Shown piece after piece: positions 31,953 to 41,229 of a stretch of DNA of 64,000 nt; position 1 is the first letter of the stretch; every line of letters starts with the position of its first letter. Below the pieces are notes generated by a model. It did no database searches. It had not been told where the DNA came from and saw nothing but the letters and a program-made list of their open reading frames with translations. The stretch is taken from contig NZ_CANBCC010000007.1 of the NCBI RefSeq assembly GCF_947366995.1, forward strand, positions 1 to 64,000, in the 5' to 3' direction. Origin of the DNA: an uncultured Aquabacterium sp. GTDB lineage: Bacteria > Pseudomonadota > Gammaproteobacteria > Burkholderiales > Burkholderiaceae_C. The position numbers were made by a program, and so were the translations under genes.

Positions 31953-34865
31953 ATGTTCCGTATTCCCTCCCTGCCCTGCTCCCCCCAGCGGCCCTTGAGC
32001 GCCGCAATTCTGCTCGGCCTGGCCGGCCTGGCTCACGCCTCGTCCAGCGGCCTGGTCATCAGCCAGGTGTACGGCGGTGGCGCAGCCACCAGCGGCACCC
32101 CCACCTTCCGCAACGACTACGTCGAGCTGTTCAACGCCGGCACCGCGCCCGTCAGCCTGGCCGGCCTGTCGCTGCAGTACGCCTCGGCCACCGGCACGGG
32201 CACCTTTGCCTCCAACAGCGTGCTGGCCCTGCCCGCCGTGTCGGTGCAACCCGGCCAGTACTACCTGGTCAGCCTGCCCACCAGCAGCACCCTGGGCGCC
32301 CCGCTGCCCGTGGCGGCGGACTTCTCGCCCACCAGCGGGCCGAACTTCAGCGCCTCGGGCGGCAAGGTGGCGCTGGTCAACAGCGCCAGCGGTCTGGCCT
32401 GCAACGGCGGCAGCGCCGCATGCAGCGCCGCCCAGCTGGCCCTGATCGAAGACCTGGTGGGCTATGGCTCGGCGAACTTCTACGAAGGCAGTGCCGCAGC
32501 CCCGTCGGCCAGCACCACCCTGGCGGTGCTGCGCGCCAACGATGGCTGCACCGACACCAACGCCAACGCCAGCGACTTCGCCACCGGCACGCCACAGCCC
32601 CGCCACAGCGGGAGCGCACTGAAGACCTGCAGCGGCGGCAGCACCGGCGGAGGGACAGGCGGTGGCACGGGCTCCGATTCCCAGTCGGTCACGATCCCGC
32701 AGATCCAGGGCAACGGCGCCACCAGCCCGCTGGTGGGCAAGAAGGTCAGCACGCGCGGCGTGGTCACCAAGCTGCTGAACAACGGCTTCTACCTGCAGGA
32801 CCCGACCGGTGACGGGCTGCCCGACACCTCGGACGGCATCTTCGTGTTCACCAGCTCGGCGCCCACCGTGACCGCGGGCCAGGCCATCACGCTGACCGGC
32901 ACCGTGGCCGAGTTCAACACCGGCGCAGCCGGCAACCCGGCCACCGCCACCCGCACGGTCACGCAGCTCACGAGCCCCTCGGCCATCACCGTGGTCGGCG
33001 AGAACCAGCAGGTCATGCCCACGGTGCTGACCCTGCCGGCCACCAGCGCCCAGCTCGAGGCCCACGAGGGCATGCTGGTCACGATCGACACGCAGCTCAC
33101 GGCCTCGCAGAACTACTTCCAGGGCCGCTTTGGTCAGGTCACGCTGTCGGCCCAGGGCCGCTTGATCAAGCCCACGAACGTGCACCGCCCCGGCTCGGCC
33201 GACGCCCTGGCCATGGCCGCCAGCAACGCCCAGCGCCAGATCCTGCTGGACGACGGCACCAGTGCGCAGAACCCGGTGAAGACGCCCTACATCGGCGCCG
33301 ACAACACGCTGCGCGCCGGCGACACGGTGGACAGCCTGACCGGCGTCATCGACTTCGGCTTGGCCACCAGCAGCAACACCGGCCTGGCCAGCTACAAGAT
33401 CCACCCGACGCAGCCGGTGAACTTTACCCGTGCCAATGTGCGCACCACCGCCCCCGCTGCCGTGGGTGGCAACGTGAAGGTGGCCAGCTTCAACGTACTG
33501 AACTACTTCACCACCTTCACCAATGGCCAGACAGCATCCGGCCAGACCGGCCAGGGCTGTACGCTGGGCGGCGCGGTGTCGGCCAGCAACTGCCGCGGCG
33601 CAGACAACCTCGACGAGTTCCTGCGCCAGCGCACCAAGATCGTGAAGGCACTGGCCGCGCTGAACGCCGACGTGGTGGGCCTGATGGAGATCCAGAACAA
33701 CGGCAACACCGCCGTGCAGAACCTGGTCGATGCGTTGAACGCCGAAGTGGGCGCCAACACCTACGCCAGCATCGCCCTGCCCACCGCGGGCACCGGCACC
33801 GACGCCATCCGTCTGGCCATGATCTACAAGCCCGCCGCCGTGACGCCCGCTGGCGCCCCTCTGAGCGACACCCACGAAGTCAACAGCCGCCCCACGCTGG
33901 CTCAGACCTTCGCCGCCCCCAATGGCGAGAAGTTCAGCGTGCTGGTCAATCACTTCAAGTCCAAGGGCAGCTGCCCGTCTTCCAGTGATGCCGACAACGC
34001 CGATGCTGGCGACGGCCAAGGCTGCTGGAACGGCAAGCGCGTGGAACAGGCCAGCCGCCTGCTCGCCTTCATGCAGACCGTGACCGCCACGGCCGGTGAC
34101 AACGATGTGGTCGTGATCGGCGACCTCAACGCCTACGGCAAGGAAGACCCCGTGGAGGTGCTGACCGCCGCCGGTCTGGTCAACCTCAGCGAGGCCTTCG
34201 AGGGCAGCCAGCATTACTCGTACGTGTTCGATGGCGAAGCCGGCTCGCTCGACCACGCCCTGTCGAACGCTGCCCACCTCGTCAGCGGTGTGGCCCACTG
34301 GCACATCAACGCCGACGAGCCCAGCATCATCGACTACGAGCGCAACTTCAAGCGCCCGAGCGCCACGGCCGGCTGCTACGTCAGCACCGAAACGAGCTGC
34401 AGCGTCGACCTCTACAGCGCCACGCCGTACCGCTCGTCGGACCACGACCCGGTGCTCATCGGGCTCAACCTGATCAAGGCCATCAACGGCAGCACCCGCG
34501 GTGACACGCTGGTGGGCACGGCCGGCGATGACCGCCTGACCGGCGGCGAAGGCGCCGACCTGCTGACCGGCGGTGCCGGCCGCGACGTGTTCGCCTACGC
34601 CAGCCTGCGTGACGCGCTCGACACCATCTCGGACTTCACCCCGGGCACCGACCGCATCGACCTGAGTACCCTGCTCGCCGCCATCGGCGCTGCAGGCACG
34701 GACGCCGTGGCCAGTGGCCGCGTGCAGATCGTGGACACCGCATCGGGTGCCCAGATCCGCATCGACACCGACGGCCCGGCCGGCTCCGCCGCCCCGCGGG
34801 CCCTGGTCACGCTGCGCGGCGTGACCGCCGGCCAGATCGTGCCCGCCCGCGACCTGATCCAGTGA
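31953..34865 (+). CDS. ExeM/NucH-family extracellular endonuclease with lamin-tail domain and C-terminal RTX-like segment
   Basis: SGLVISQVYGGGAATSGTPTFRNDYVELFNAG (lamin tail); VKVASFNVLNYFTTF...DADNADAGDGQGCWNGKRVEQASRL...DHDPVLIGL (nuclease); DTLVGTAGDDRLTGGEGADLLTGGAGRDVFAY (RTX-like). Confidence 0.9.
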   Translation: MFRIPSLPCSPQRPLSAAILLGLAGLAHASSSGLVISQVYGGGAATSGTPTFRNDYVELFNAGTAPVSLAGLSLQYASATGTGTFASNSVLALPAVSVQPGQYYLVSLPTSSTLGAPLPVAADFSPTSGPNFSASGGKVALVNSASGLACNGGSAACSAAQLALIEDLVGYGSANFYEGSAAAPSASTTLAVLRANDGCTDTNANASDFATGTPQPRHSGSALKTCSGGSTGGGTGGGTGSDSQSVTIPQIQGNGATSPLVGKKVSTRGVVTKLLNNGFYLQDPTGDGLPDTSDGIFVFTSSAPTVTAGQAITLTGTVAEFNTGAAGNPATATRTVTQLTSPSAITVVGENQQVMPTVLTLPATSAQLEAHEGMLVTIDTQLTASQNYFQGRFGQVTLSAQGRLIKPTNVHRPGSADALAMAASNAQRQILLDDGTSAQNPVKTPYIGADNTLRAGDTVDSLTGVIDFGLATSSNTGLASYKIHPTQPVNFTRANVRTTAPAAVGGNVKVASFNVLNYFTTFTNGQTASGQTGQGCTLGGAVSASNCRGADNLDEFLRQRTKIVKALAALNADVVGLMEIQNNGNTAVQNLVDALNAEVGANTYASIALPTAGTGTDAIRLAMIYKPAAVTPAGAPLSDTHEVNSRPTLAQTFAAPNGEKFSVLVNHFKSKGSCPSSSDADNADAGDGQGCWNGKRVEQASRLLAFMQTVTATAGDNDVVVIGDLNAYGKEDPVEVLTAAGLVNLSEAFEGSQHYSYVFDGEAGSLDHALSNAAHLVSGVAHWHINADEPSIIDYERNFKRPSATAGCYVSTETSCSVDLYSATPYRSSDHDPVLIGLNLIKAINGSTRGDTLVGTAGDDRLTGGEGADLLTGGAGRDVFAYASLRDALDTISDFTPGTDRIDLSTLLAAIGAAGTDAVASGRVQIVDTASGAQIRIDTDGPAGSAAPRALVTLRGVTAGQIVPARDLIQ

Positions 34866-34909
34866 AGCCTCTTCCCGAACTGACCCGACCTGCCCCAGGC
34901 ACCCACACC

Positions 34910-35638
34910 ATGCAAAACACTCCCTTCCTGCGCGCCCTCGTGGCCTCCGCTGCCCTCGCCCTTGTCACCCCGGCCATGGCCGCCCCCGTCGGCGGCGTGC
35001 TGACGCTCGGCGACGTGGCCCAGGCCTCTGCCCTCGGCTCCATCGACCTCGGCGGCCCTGCCCTGCTGCTCGGCACGGCCAGCACGCTGTATGAAGACGA
35101 CGCCCCGCTGACCGCCGGCGCCCTGAACCTCAGCGGCACGGCCGCCGCCGACGTGGCCACCCTGACTCACGACATGGGCCTGCCCGGCGATGCGTTCGAC
35201 GACATGGACAACGCGGCATACGCCTACGAGGGCGCGGCCGCCTTCGCCAACGTCGACGTGCGCGCTGGCGACACATTGCACTTTGACTGGCGCCTGTTCG
35301 GCCAGCTGGCCACGGGCCCGCTGCCCACGTTCGACGCCGCCTGGCTGGTGATCGGCCAAGACATCGTCCGTCTGGGCGATACCTCGGCGGCCGGCACCCT
35401 GCAGGGTGACTGGCTGGACTTCGGCCTGCGGCACGTCAGCCACACCTTCACACAGGCCGGCTCGGTGCGCATCGGCGTCGTCCTCACCGACGTCAACAGC
35501 TTCGACGGCACCAGCGTGCTGGCTGTGCAGAACCTGGCCCTGACCCCGGCCGTGCCCGAACCGGAAAGCGTCGCCCTGCTGCTGGCCGGCCTGGGCGTGG
35601 TGGCGGGCGCACGTCGGCGCCGTCAAGCCGGCCAATAA
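34910..35638 (+). CDS. PEP-CTERM sorting domain protein
   Basis: Signal peptide plus VPEPESVALLLAGLGVVAGARRRRQAGQ; 45 nt after the nuclease gene. Confidence 0.88.
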   Translation: MQNTPFLRALVASAALALVTPAMAAPVGGVLTLGDVAQASALGSIDLGGPALLLGTASTLYEDDAPLTAGALNLSGTAAADVATLTHDMGLPGDAFDDMDNAAYAYEGAAAFANVDVRAGDTLHFDWRLFGQLATGPLPTFDAAWLVIGQDIVRLGDTSAAGTLQGDWLDFGLRHVSHTFTQAGSVRIGVVLTDVNSFDGTSVLAVQNLALTPAVPEPESVALLLAGLGVVAGARRRRQAGQ

Positions 35639-35680
35639 GCCGAGAGGCAGCCGGGTTTACGCAGGTTTACCCGGGGTCGC

Positions 35681-35716
35681 GGGTCATTCCGCTGTCATTG
35701 CTGGCCCGCAATATGC
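35681..35716 (+). promoter_or_regulatory. Pho-box-like promoter
   Basis: GGGTCAT-TCCG-CTGTCAT (7-4-7 layout), then 11 nt, then AATATGC as candidate -10. Confidence 0.6.
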
Positions 35717-35772
35717 ATGCTATCGGGGTGGGCGGCCTCTGCGCCGTCGCCCGCACGAAGTGGAGTGAACCC

Positions 35773-35991
35773 ATGCGCGCCTTGATGAACCTTGCGATTG
35801 AACCTGCCCTGCGCCTCTTCGAGGTGTCGACCCTTGTGGTCATCAACCCCTCTCACCAGGCCGTGAAACGCGTGCTGAAGGTGATGGCGGACACGCCCAT
35901 GGGCGCGATCCAGATCGTGCGGGACCGCTACCCCCGCTCGCGCAGCCACCAGGTCCTGTCCTGCGGGCCGCTGGCCATGGTCGCCTACTGA
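35773..35991 (+). CDS. Small protein (72 aa), unknown function
   Basis: MRALMNLAIEPALRLFEVSTLVVINPSHQAVKRVLKVMADTPMGAIQIVRDRYPRSRSHQVLSCGPLAMVAY; GGAGTG RBS-like 5 nt upstream; Pho-box-like promoter ahead. Confidence 0.6.
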   Translation: MRALMNLAIEPALRLFEVSTLVVINPSHQAVKRVLKVMADTPMGAIQIVRDRYPRSRSHQVLSCGPLAMVAY

Positions 35992-36106
35992 ACCGGGTCC
36001 GGCTGGCAAAACCTGCAGCCAGTTTGACCGGCTCCATCCTGTGTGGCGCCCATCCGGTGCATCATGATGGCCGGTTGCGGGCCTGGGGGCCCGCCAGGAA
36101 GGAACC

Positions 36107-36748
36107 TTGTCCGTGCACACCTCACTCGATTCCGCTTCCCTGTTCACCCGCTGGCGCCGCCCGGCATTCGCCCTCGCCGCAGGGGCGCTGGCACTGCAGC
36201 TCAGCGGCTGCGGCTACAACGACTTTCAGCGCCTGGACGAACAGAGCAAGGCCGCCTGGTCCGAAGTGCTCAACCAGTACCAGCGCCGCTCCGACCTCAT
36301 TCCCAACGTGGTGGCCACCGTCAAGGGCGAGGCCAACTTCGAGCAGGAAACGCTGACCAAAGTGGTCGAGGCCCGTGCCAAGGCCACCAGCATCCAGGCC
36401 ACCCCCGAGCTCATCAACAACCCCGAGGCCTTCAGCAAGTTCCAGCAGGCCCAGGGCGAGCTGTCCGGCGCGCTGTCGCGCCTGCTGGTCGTCACCGAGA
36501 ACTACCCCAATCTGAAAGCCAACCAGGGCTTTCAGGATCTGCGCGTGCAGCTTGAAGGCACCGAGAACCGCATCACCGTGGCCCGTAACCGCTACATCCA
36601 GACGGTGCAGGAGTACAACGTGCTGGCGCGCAGCTTTCCCACCAACCTGACGGCCAAGGTCTTCGGCTACGACGCCAAGCCGCCCATGCCGGTGCCCAAC
36701 GAGGCCCAGATCACCACGCCGCCCAAGGTCGACTTCGGCACCAAGTGA
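36107..36748 (+). CDS. LemA family protein
   Basis: GYNDFQRLDEQSKAAWSEVLNQYQRRSDLIPNVVATVKGEANFEQETLTKVVEARAKA. Confidence 0.95.
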   Translation: MSVHTSLDSASLFTRWRRPAFALAAGALALQLSGCGYNDFQRLDEQSKAAWSEVLNQYQRRSDLIPNVVATVKGEANFEQETLTKVVEARAKATSIQATPELINNPEAFSKFQQAQGELSGALSRLLVVTENYPNLKANQGFQDLRVQLEGTENRITVARNRYIQTVQEYNVLARSFPTNLTAKVFGYDAKPPMPVPNEAQITTPPKVDFGTK

Positions 36749-37740
36749 GCCGTGCCATGCAAGCCCTCGTACGGAACGGGCTGAGCACCGCCACCCTCGT
36801 GGTCGGCCTGCTGACCGGTGCCGTCCAGGCAGCGCCTGCGGCCTCCGCGCCGGCGAGTGCCCTGCCGGAGATCACGGTGCACGGCGCCGACCTGCCGCCC
36901 ACTACAACGCCCGCCCGCGTGGGGAAGGATGGGCTGCAGGCCGTGCCCGCGCTGACGGCGCCCGTGATCGACGAGACCGGCACGCTGAGCGCCACCGAGC
37001 TGGCCGGGCTGACCGACAAGCTGCTGCAATTCGAGCGCGAGCGGGGCACCCAGATGGCGGTGCTGGTCGTGGCCACCACCCACCCGGAAGACATCGCCGC
37101 GTACGCGCATCGTGTGGCCGATCAATGGAAGATCGGGCGGCGCGAAGTGGGCGACGGCCTGCTGCTCGTGGTGGCGAAGAACGACCGCACCGTGCGCATC
37201 GAGGTGGCGCGCGCCCTTGAAGGGGCCGTGCCCGATCTGGCCGCCTATCGCATCATCGACGGGGTGATCGTGCCGGCCTTCCGCGCGGGCGACTTTGCCG
37301 GCGGGCTGACGCAAGCCGTGGAGCACCTGCAAGCCCGCGTGCGTGGCGAGAACCTGCCCCTGCCCGAAGCCCGCACGTCGACGCAGAACGAGCGGGTCGA
37401 CATCAACATGCTGGTGGTGTTCGGCCTGTTCATCGTGCCTTTCGTAAGCGGCGTGCTGCGCGCCCTGCTGGGCAAGACGCTCGGCACGCTGGCCACGGGC
37501 GGTGTGGGGGGTGCTCTGGTGTGGCTCGTGACCGGCAGCCTGCTGCTCGGCCTGGTCGGGGTGGTGCTCGCCATGATGCTGGGTGTTGCCTTCTCCAGTG
37601 GTCGCGGCATGCGCGGCGGCTGGCCTGGCGGTGGCTGGGGCGGCGGTGGAGGCGGCTGGTCTGGTGGTGGAGGCGGCGGAGGCTGGTCTTCCGGCGGCGG
37701 CGGCAGCTTTGGCGGCGGCGGCGCGTCGGGACGCTGGTAA
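36745..37740 (+). CDS. TPM domain protein, YgcG-like, Gly/Trp-rich tail
   Basis: IDETGTLSATELAGLTDKLLQFERERGTQMAVLVVATTHPEDIAAYAHRVADQWKIGRREVGDGLLLVVAKNDR; ATGA overlap with lemA. Confidence 0.93.
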   Translation: MSRAMQALVRNGLSTATLVVGLLTGAVQAAPAASAPASALPEITVHGADLPPTTTPARVGKDGLQAVPALTAPVIDETGTLSATELAGLTDKLLQFERERGTQMAVLVVATTHPEDIAAYAHRVADQWKIGRREVGDGLLLVVAKNDRTVRIEVARALEGAVPDLAAYRIIDGVIVPAFRAGDFAGGLTQAVEHLQARVRGENLPLPEARTSTQNERVDINMLVVFGLFIVPFVSGVLRALLGKTLGTLATGGVGGALVWLVTGSLLLGLVGVVLAMMLGVAFSSGRGMRGGWPGGGWGGGGGGWSGGGGGGGWSSGGGGSFGGGGASGRW

Positions 37741-37785
37741 GCCCGCTGTGCCGGTACCTTGCAAATCCTTCCAGCCCCTTCTGCC

Positions 37786-38322
37786 ATGACGAACACATCA
37801 CGCCCTGCCCCGCTGCCCTCGCCCCTGGCCCGCTGGTGGGGCCACGCTTGGCTCGATGCCCGCAGCGTGAAACGCCGCCTTCCGCCCGCCGCCGTGCAGC
37901 GACTCGAAGCCGCGGTGCGCGAGAGCGAAAGCCGCCACCGTGGCGAACTGCGGCTATGCATTGAAGGCGGGCTGGGGCCGATGCGCCCGGGTCGCGCGGT
38001 GTCACCCCGCGCACGGGCCATCGAGCTGTTCAGCCTGTTGCGGGTGTGGGACACCGCGCAGAACAACGGCGTGCTGATCTACCTGCTGCTGGCCGAGCAC
38101 CGCATTGAGGTACTGGCCGACCGCGGCCTGGCCGACAAGGTGCCGCCCGAGACCTGGAGCACCCTGGCAGACAGCCTGGGCCAGGCCCTGCGCGGCGGCC
38201 AGTGGGAAGCCGGCCTGCTGCAGGCGGTGAATACCGTGGGCGACCTGCTGCGGGCCCACTACCCGCGCATCGAGGGCGACGCCGACGACAACGAACTGCC
38301 GGATGCCGTCGTCATCCTGTGA
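37786..38322 (+). CDS. TPM domain protein
   Basis: AVRESESRHRGELRLCIEGGL...RVWDTAQNNGVLIYLLLAEHRIEVLADRGLADKV. Confidence 0.9.
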   Translation: MTNTSRPAPLPSPLARWWGHAWLDARSVKRRLPPAAVQRLEAAVRESESRHRGELRLCIEGGLGPMRPGRAVSPRARAIELFSLLRVWDTAQNNGVLIYLLLAEHRIEVLADRGLADKVPPETWSTLADSLGQALRGGQWEAGLLQAVNTVGDLLRAHYPRIEGDADDNELPDAVVIL

Positions 38323-38391
38323 TGTGCACGGCGCAGCAGGCACAATCCGACCCGCCTCTGATCTGTCCCGGCTGCCACGCCGCCCTCCCCG

Positions 38392-39054
38392 ATGACCACG
38401 CCCATGAAGCTGGCCGAGATCCAGCCGTTTTTTGCGACCCTGCAGGCCGCCAACCCGCACCCCGAGACCGAGCTGGTCTACAGCACGCCGTTCGAGCTGC
38501 TGACCGCGGTGCTGCTGTCGGCACAGGCCACGGACGTGGGCGTCAACAAGGCCACGGCCCGGCTCTTCCCGGTGGCCAACACGCCCCAGGCCATCCTCGA
38601 TCTGGGCCTCGACGGACTGTGCGAGTACATCCGCACCATCGGGCTGTACAAGAGCAAGGCCAAGCACCTGCTGGAAACCTGCCGGATGCTCATCGAGCAG
38701 CATGGCGGCGAGGTGCCCCGCAGCCGCGAAGCCCTCGAAGCCCTGCCCGGCGTGGGCCGCAAGACCGCCAACGTGGTCCTGAACGTGGCCTTCGGCGAGG
38801 CCACCATGGCGGTCGACACGCACATCTTCCGGGTGGGCAACCGCACGGGCCTGGCCATTGGCAAGACGCCTCTGGAAGTGGAGCTCAAGCTGCTCAAGCG
38901 GGTGCCGGCCGAGTTCATGGTGCATGCGCACCACTGGCTGATCCTGCACGGGCGCTATGTGTGCCAGGCCCGCAAGCCGCGCTGCTGGGAATGCAGCGTG
39001 GCCACCTGGTGCCACTACAAGCCCAAGACGCCCGCGCCGGCGAGCGGCCGATAA
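38392..39054 (+). CDS. nth: Endonuclease III
   Basis: VYSTPFELLTAVLLSAQATDVGVNKATARLF; ALPGVGRKTANVVLNVAFG; C-terminal Cys cluster CQARKPRCWECSVATWC. Confidence 0.97.
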   Translation: MTTPMKLAEIQPFFATLQAANPHPETELVYSTPFELLTAVLLSAQATDVGVNKATARLFPVANTPQAILDLGLDGLCEYIRTIGLYKSKAKHLLETCRMLIEQHGGEVPRSREALEALPGVGRKTANVVLNVAFGEATMAVDTHIFRVGNRTGLAIGKTPLEVELKLLKRVPAEFMVHAHHWLILHGRYVCQARKPRCWECSVATWCHYKPKTPAPASGR

Positions 39055-39079
39055 GGCCGCGGGCCGGCGAAAGCGCAGA

Positions 39080-40123
39080 TCAGGCGCCGTGGCCAGCGTG
39101 GGCCGGTGCGCCGCCCGTGCGACGGCGCGACGCCATCACAGCCACACCGAGCAGGCCGACCAGCGCCAGCCCCGAAGCGGACGGTTCCGGCACCGCGGCG
39201 GCGAAGGCCGTTCCCATCGCCCGATGCACGGCCGATGTCGGGTGCACGCCGTCGAACAGGAAGTGGCTGTCCGGATTGCTGCAGGCGGTCATACCGGGCG
39301 ACGCCAACACCCCGGCATAACTGCCGCCCCAGCAGCGCGCGGTCAGCGTGCCGCCGTCGGCCACGAGGTCGGCGCGGTAGGCTCTCAGCGTGGCATTGGT
39401 GTCGAAGCGGTGGATGGTGATCCCGCTGAGGCTGGTCTCCAGCTTGTCGAGCGCCATGTCCATGCCCATGTTGAACTTGGCCGTCATCCCGCTGAGCGCC
39501 GCCTGCCCCTCGGCCGACTGCTGCTGTGCCACGTAGGTGAACGAGAAATCAGCCAGATCGGGCACGAAGAAGTCCCGGGCGCCGGCCGCATACAGGGTGC
39601 CGATGTGACCCGCGATGTTCTTGATCGCCTGGGCGCCAACGGCCTGCAGGGTCTCGCTGCTCACGCCGGGCATAAGGACATCGAGAAAATCATTGCCCCC
39701 ACCCCACACCATGTAGAGCGAATCGGTCTTCAACGGGCCGCCGGCCGTCTTGATGTAGCTGCTCACCTGGTCGGCCATGCCGGTGTCATTGAGCAGCGGG
39801 GTGATGTCCTTGAACTTGCTGCCGGTGCCCGAATAGGCGCCGCCATAGGCGCGGTCGTTCAGCGTCACGCCCAGCGTCGTCGCCAGCACTTCGGCGGCCG
39901 TCGGGCCGTTGGTGAAGCGCCCGCCCACATAGGGCGTGATCGGCAGGGGCAGCGGGAAACCGCGTGCCACCAGGGCTTTCTGCGCATTGCCGTTGTCGGA
40001 CAGGCTGTCGCCGAACACGACCAGCTCGCTGTACGCCTGGGCCGGCGCGGTGGCGAACACGGCGGCCGCGGCCAGGGCCACGGTCGTGCAGACACGCGAC
40101 AAGGTGAAAAGGGCGGTTGTCAT
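39080..40123 (-). CDS. SGNH/GDSL hydrolase with PEP-CTERM anchor
   Basis: ELVVFGDSLSDNGNAQKAL (GDSL); DGVHPTSAVH; C-terminus VPEPSASGLALVGLLGVAVMASRRRTGG. Confidence 0.92.
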   Translation of the reverse strand: MTTALFTLSRVCTTVALAAAAVFATAPAQAYSELVVFGDSLSDNGNAQKALVARGFPLPLPITPYVGGRFTNGPTAAEVLATTLGVTLNDRAYGGAYSGTGSKFKDITPLLNDTGMADQVSSYIKTAGGPLKTDSLYMVWGGGNDFLDVLMPGVSSETLQAVGAQAIKNIAGHIGTLYAAGARDFFVPDLADFSFTYVAQQQSAEGQAALSGMTAKFNMGMDMALDKLETSLSGITIHRFDTNATLRAYRADLVADGGTLTARCWGGSYAGVLASPGMTACSNPDSHFLFDGVHPTSAVHRAMGTAFAAAVPEPSASGLALVGLLGVAVMASRRRTGGAPAHAGHGA

Positions 40124-40229
40124 GGGTGCTCCTCCGATTTTCGAACCGTGACAAACCACACACCTTATCAGCCAACGTTCAGCCCGGGCGTCCGCATCGA
40201 CCCGCACCCACCTGACCGAGCGGGGTGCC

Positions 40230-41150
40230 TCAACCAGGAGCGGGCAGGCCGGCCATCACGTCGGGGTAGCGCAGCGTCACCCGCAGCTCGGTCTTCAGGC
40301 GGGCGTTGCGCAGCTGGCGCGACTCTCCCATGAAGGACAACTGCATGGGGCTGAGCACCGCGGCCGCCTCGGCCCGGCTCAGGCGGGGCGGACGCGGCAG
40401 GCCGAACCGGTCGGCCACGAAATCGAAGTAGTCGCCCATGCGCAGGCGGGTGTCGTCGGACACGTGCACCACCCGGCCCGGCCGCGCACGCCACAAGGCC
40501 GCCACACAGGCGCGGGCCAGGTCATCGGCGTGGATGTGGTTGGTCCACACATCGTCTTCGGGGCGCAGGACCGGGCTGCCACGGCGCACCCGCTCACGGG
40601 GATCGCCCCCCACACGGTCGAGGGCGTAGATGCCGGGGATGCGCAGGATGCAGGCGCGCGTGCCGGCTGCGGCGTGCCGGCGCCCGAAGCCCCGCACGGC
40701 GGCCTCGGCGTGCACCCGGCGACGCGCGCGGTCGGTGGTGGGGGCCACGGCGCGCGTCTCGTCGAACTCCGCGCCGCCCGCATCGCCATACACCCCGGTG
40801 GTGCTGCCATACACCAACGTGCGCGGTGCCCTACCTCGCGACAGCGCCTGCAACAGACGCATGGTGCGAGGGTCGGAGGGGCCTTGCCCGGGTGGCGGGG
40901 CCAGATGCAGCACGCGGTCGACCAGTCCAGCGAGACGGCGCACGGCGCGCGGGTCGTCCAGGTTCACGTGCAGCGGCCGCACGCCGGCAGCGCGCAGCGC
41001 AGGCATGCGCGCTGCCTGCGAGGTCAACGCCAGCACGCGCAGGCCCGCCGGCAGCATGGCAGCAGCCCGCTGCCCCACATCGCCAAACCCCACCACCAGC
41101 ACACGGGTGCGCCGGAACACGGCAGGACGGACAGGAGAAGGAGCACGCAT
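40230..41150 (-). CDS. NAD(P)-dependent epimerase/dehydratase-like protein
   Basis: RVLVVGFGDVGQRAAAMLP...TLVYGSTTGVYGDAGGAEFDETRAVAPT. Confidence 0.88.
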   Translation of the reverse strand: MRAPSPVRPAVFRRTRVLVVGFGDVGQRAAAMLPAGLRVLALTSQAARMPALRAAGVRPLHVNLDDPRAVRRLAGLVDRVLHLAPPPGQGPSDPRTMRLLQALSRGRAPRTLVYGSTTGVYGDAGGAEFDETRAVAPTTDRARRRVHAEAAVRGFGRRHAAAGTRACILRIPGIYALDRVGGDPRERVRRGSPVLRPEDDVWTNHIHADDLARACVAALWRARPGRVVHVSDDTRLRMGDYFDFVADRFGLPRPPRLSRAEAAAVLSPMQLSFMGESRQLRNARLKTELRVTLRYPDVMAGLPAPG

Positions 41151-41229
41151 GGCAGTCTGGGCGAGAATCGAGGTTTCGCGATTCTGCCCGGCTCCACCCG
41201 GGCTTGTTGTTTGCGTCACCATCGCCATC

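Noticed and set aside
31509-34445. 978-aa minus-strand ORF antisense to the ExeM/NucH nuclease
   Set aside because: Composition (Gly/Ala/His/Val/Arg/Gln-rich, no recognisable domain) is typical of antisense frames in high-GC DNA; the plus-strand frame encodes a clear nuclease.
37600-37740. Gly-rich repetitive coding tract
   Set aside because: This is the usual Gly/Trp-rich tail of YgcG/TPM proteins, not a separate repeat element.
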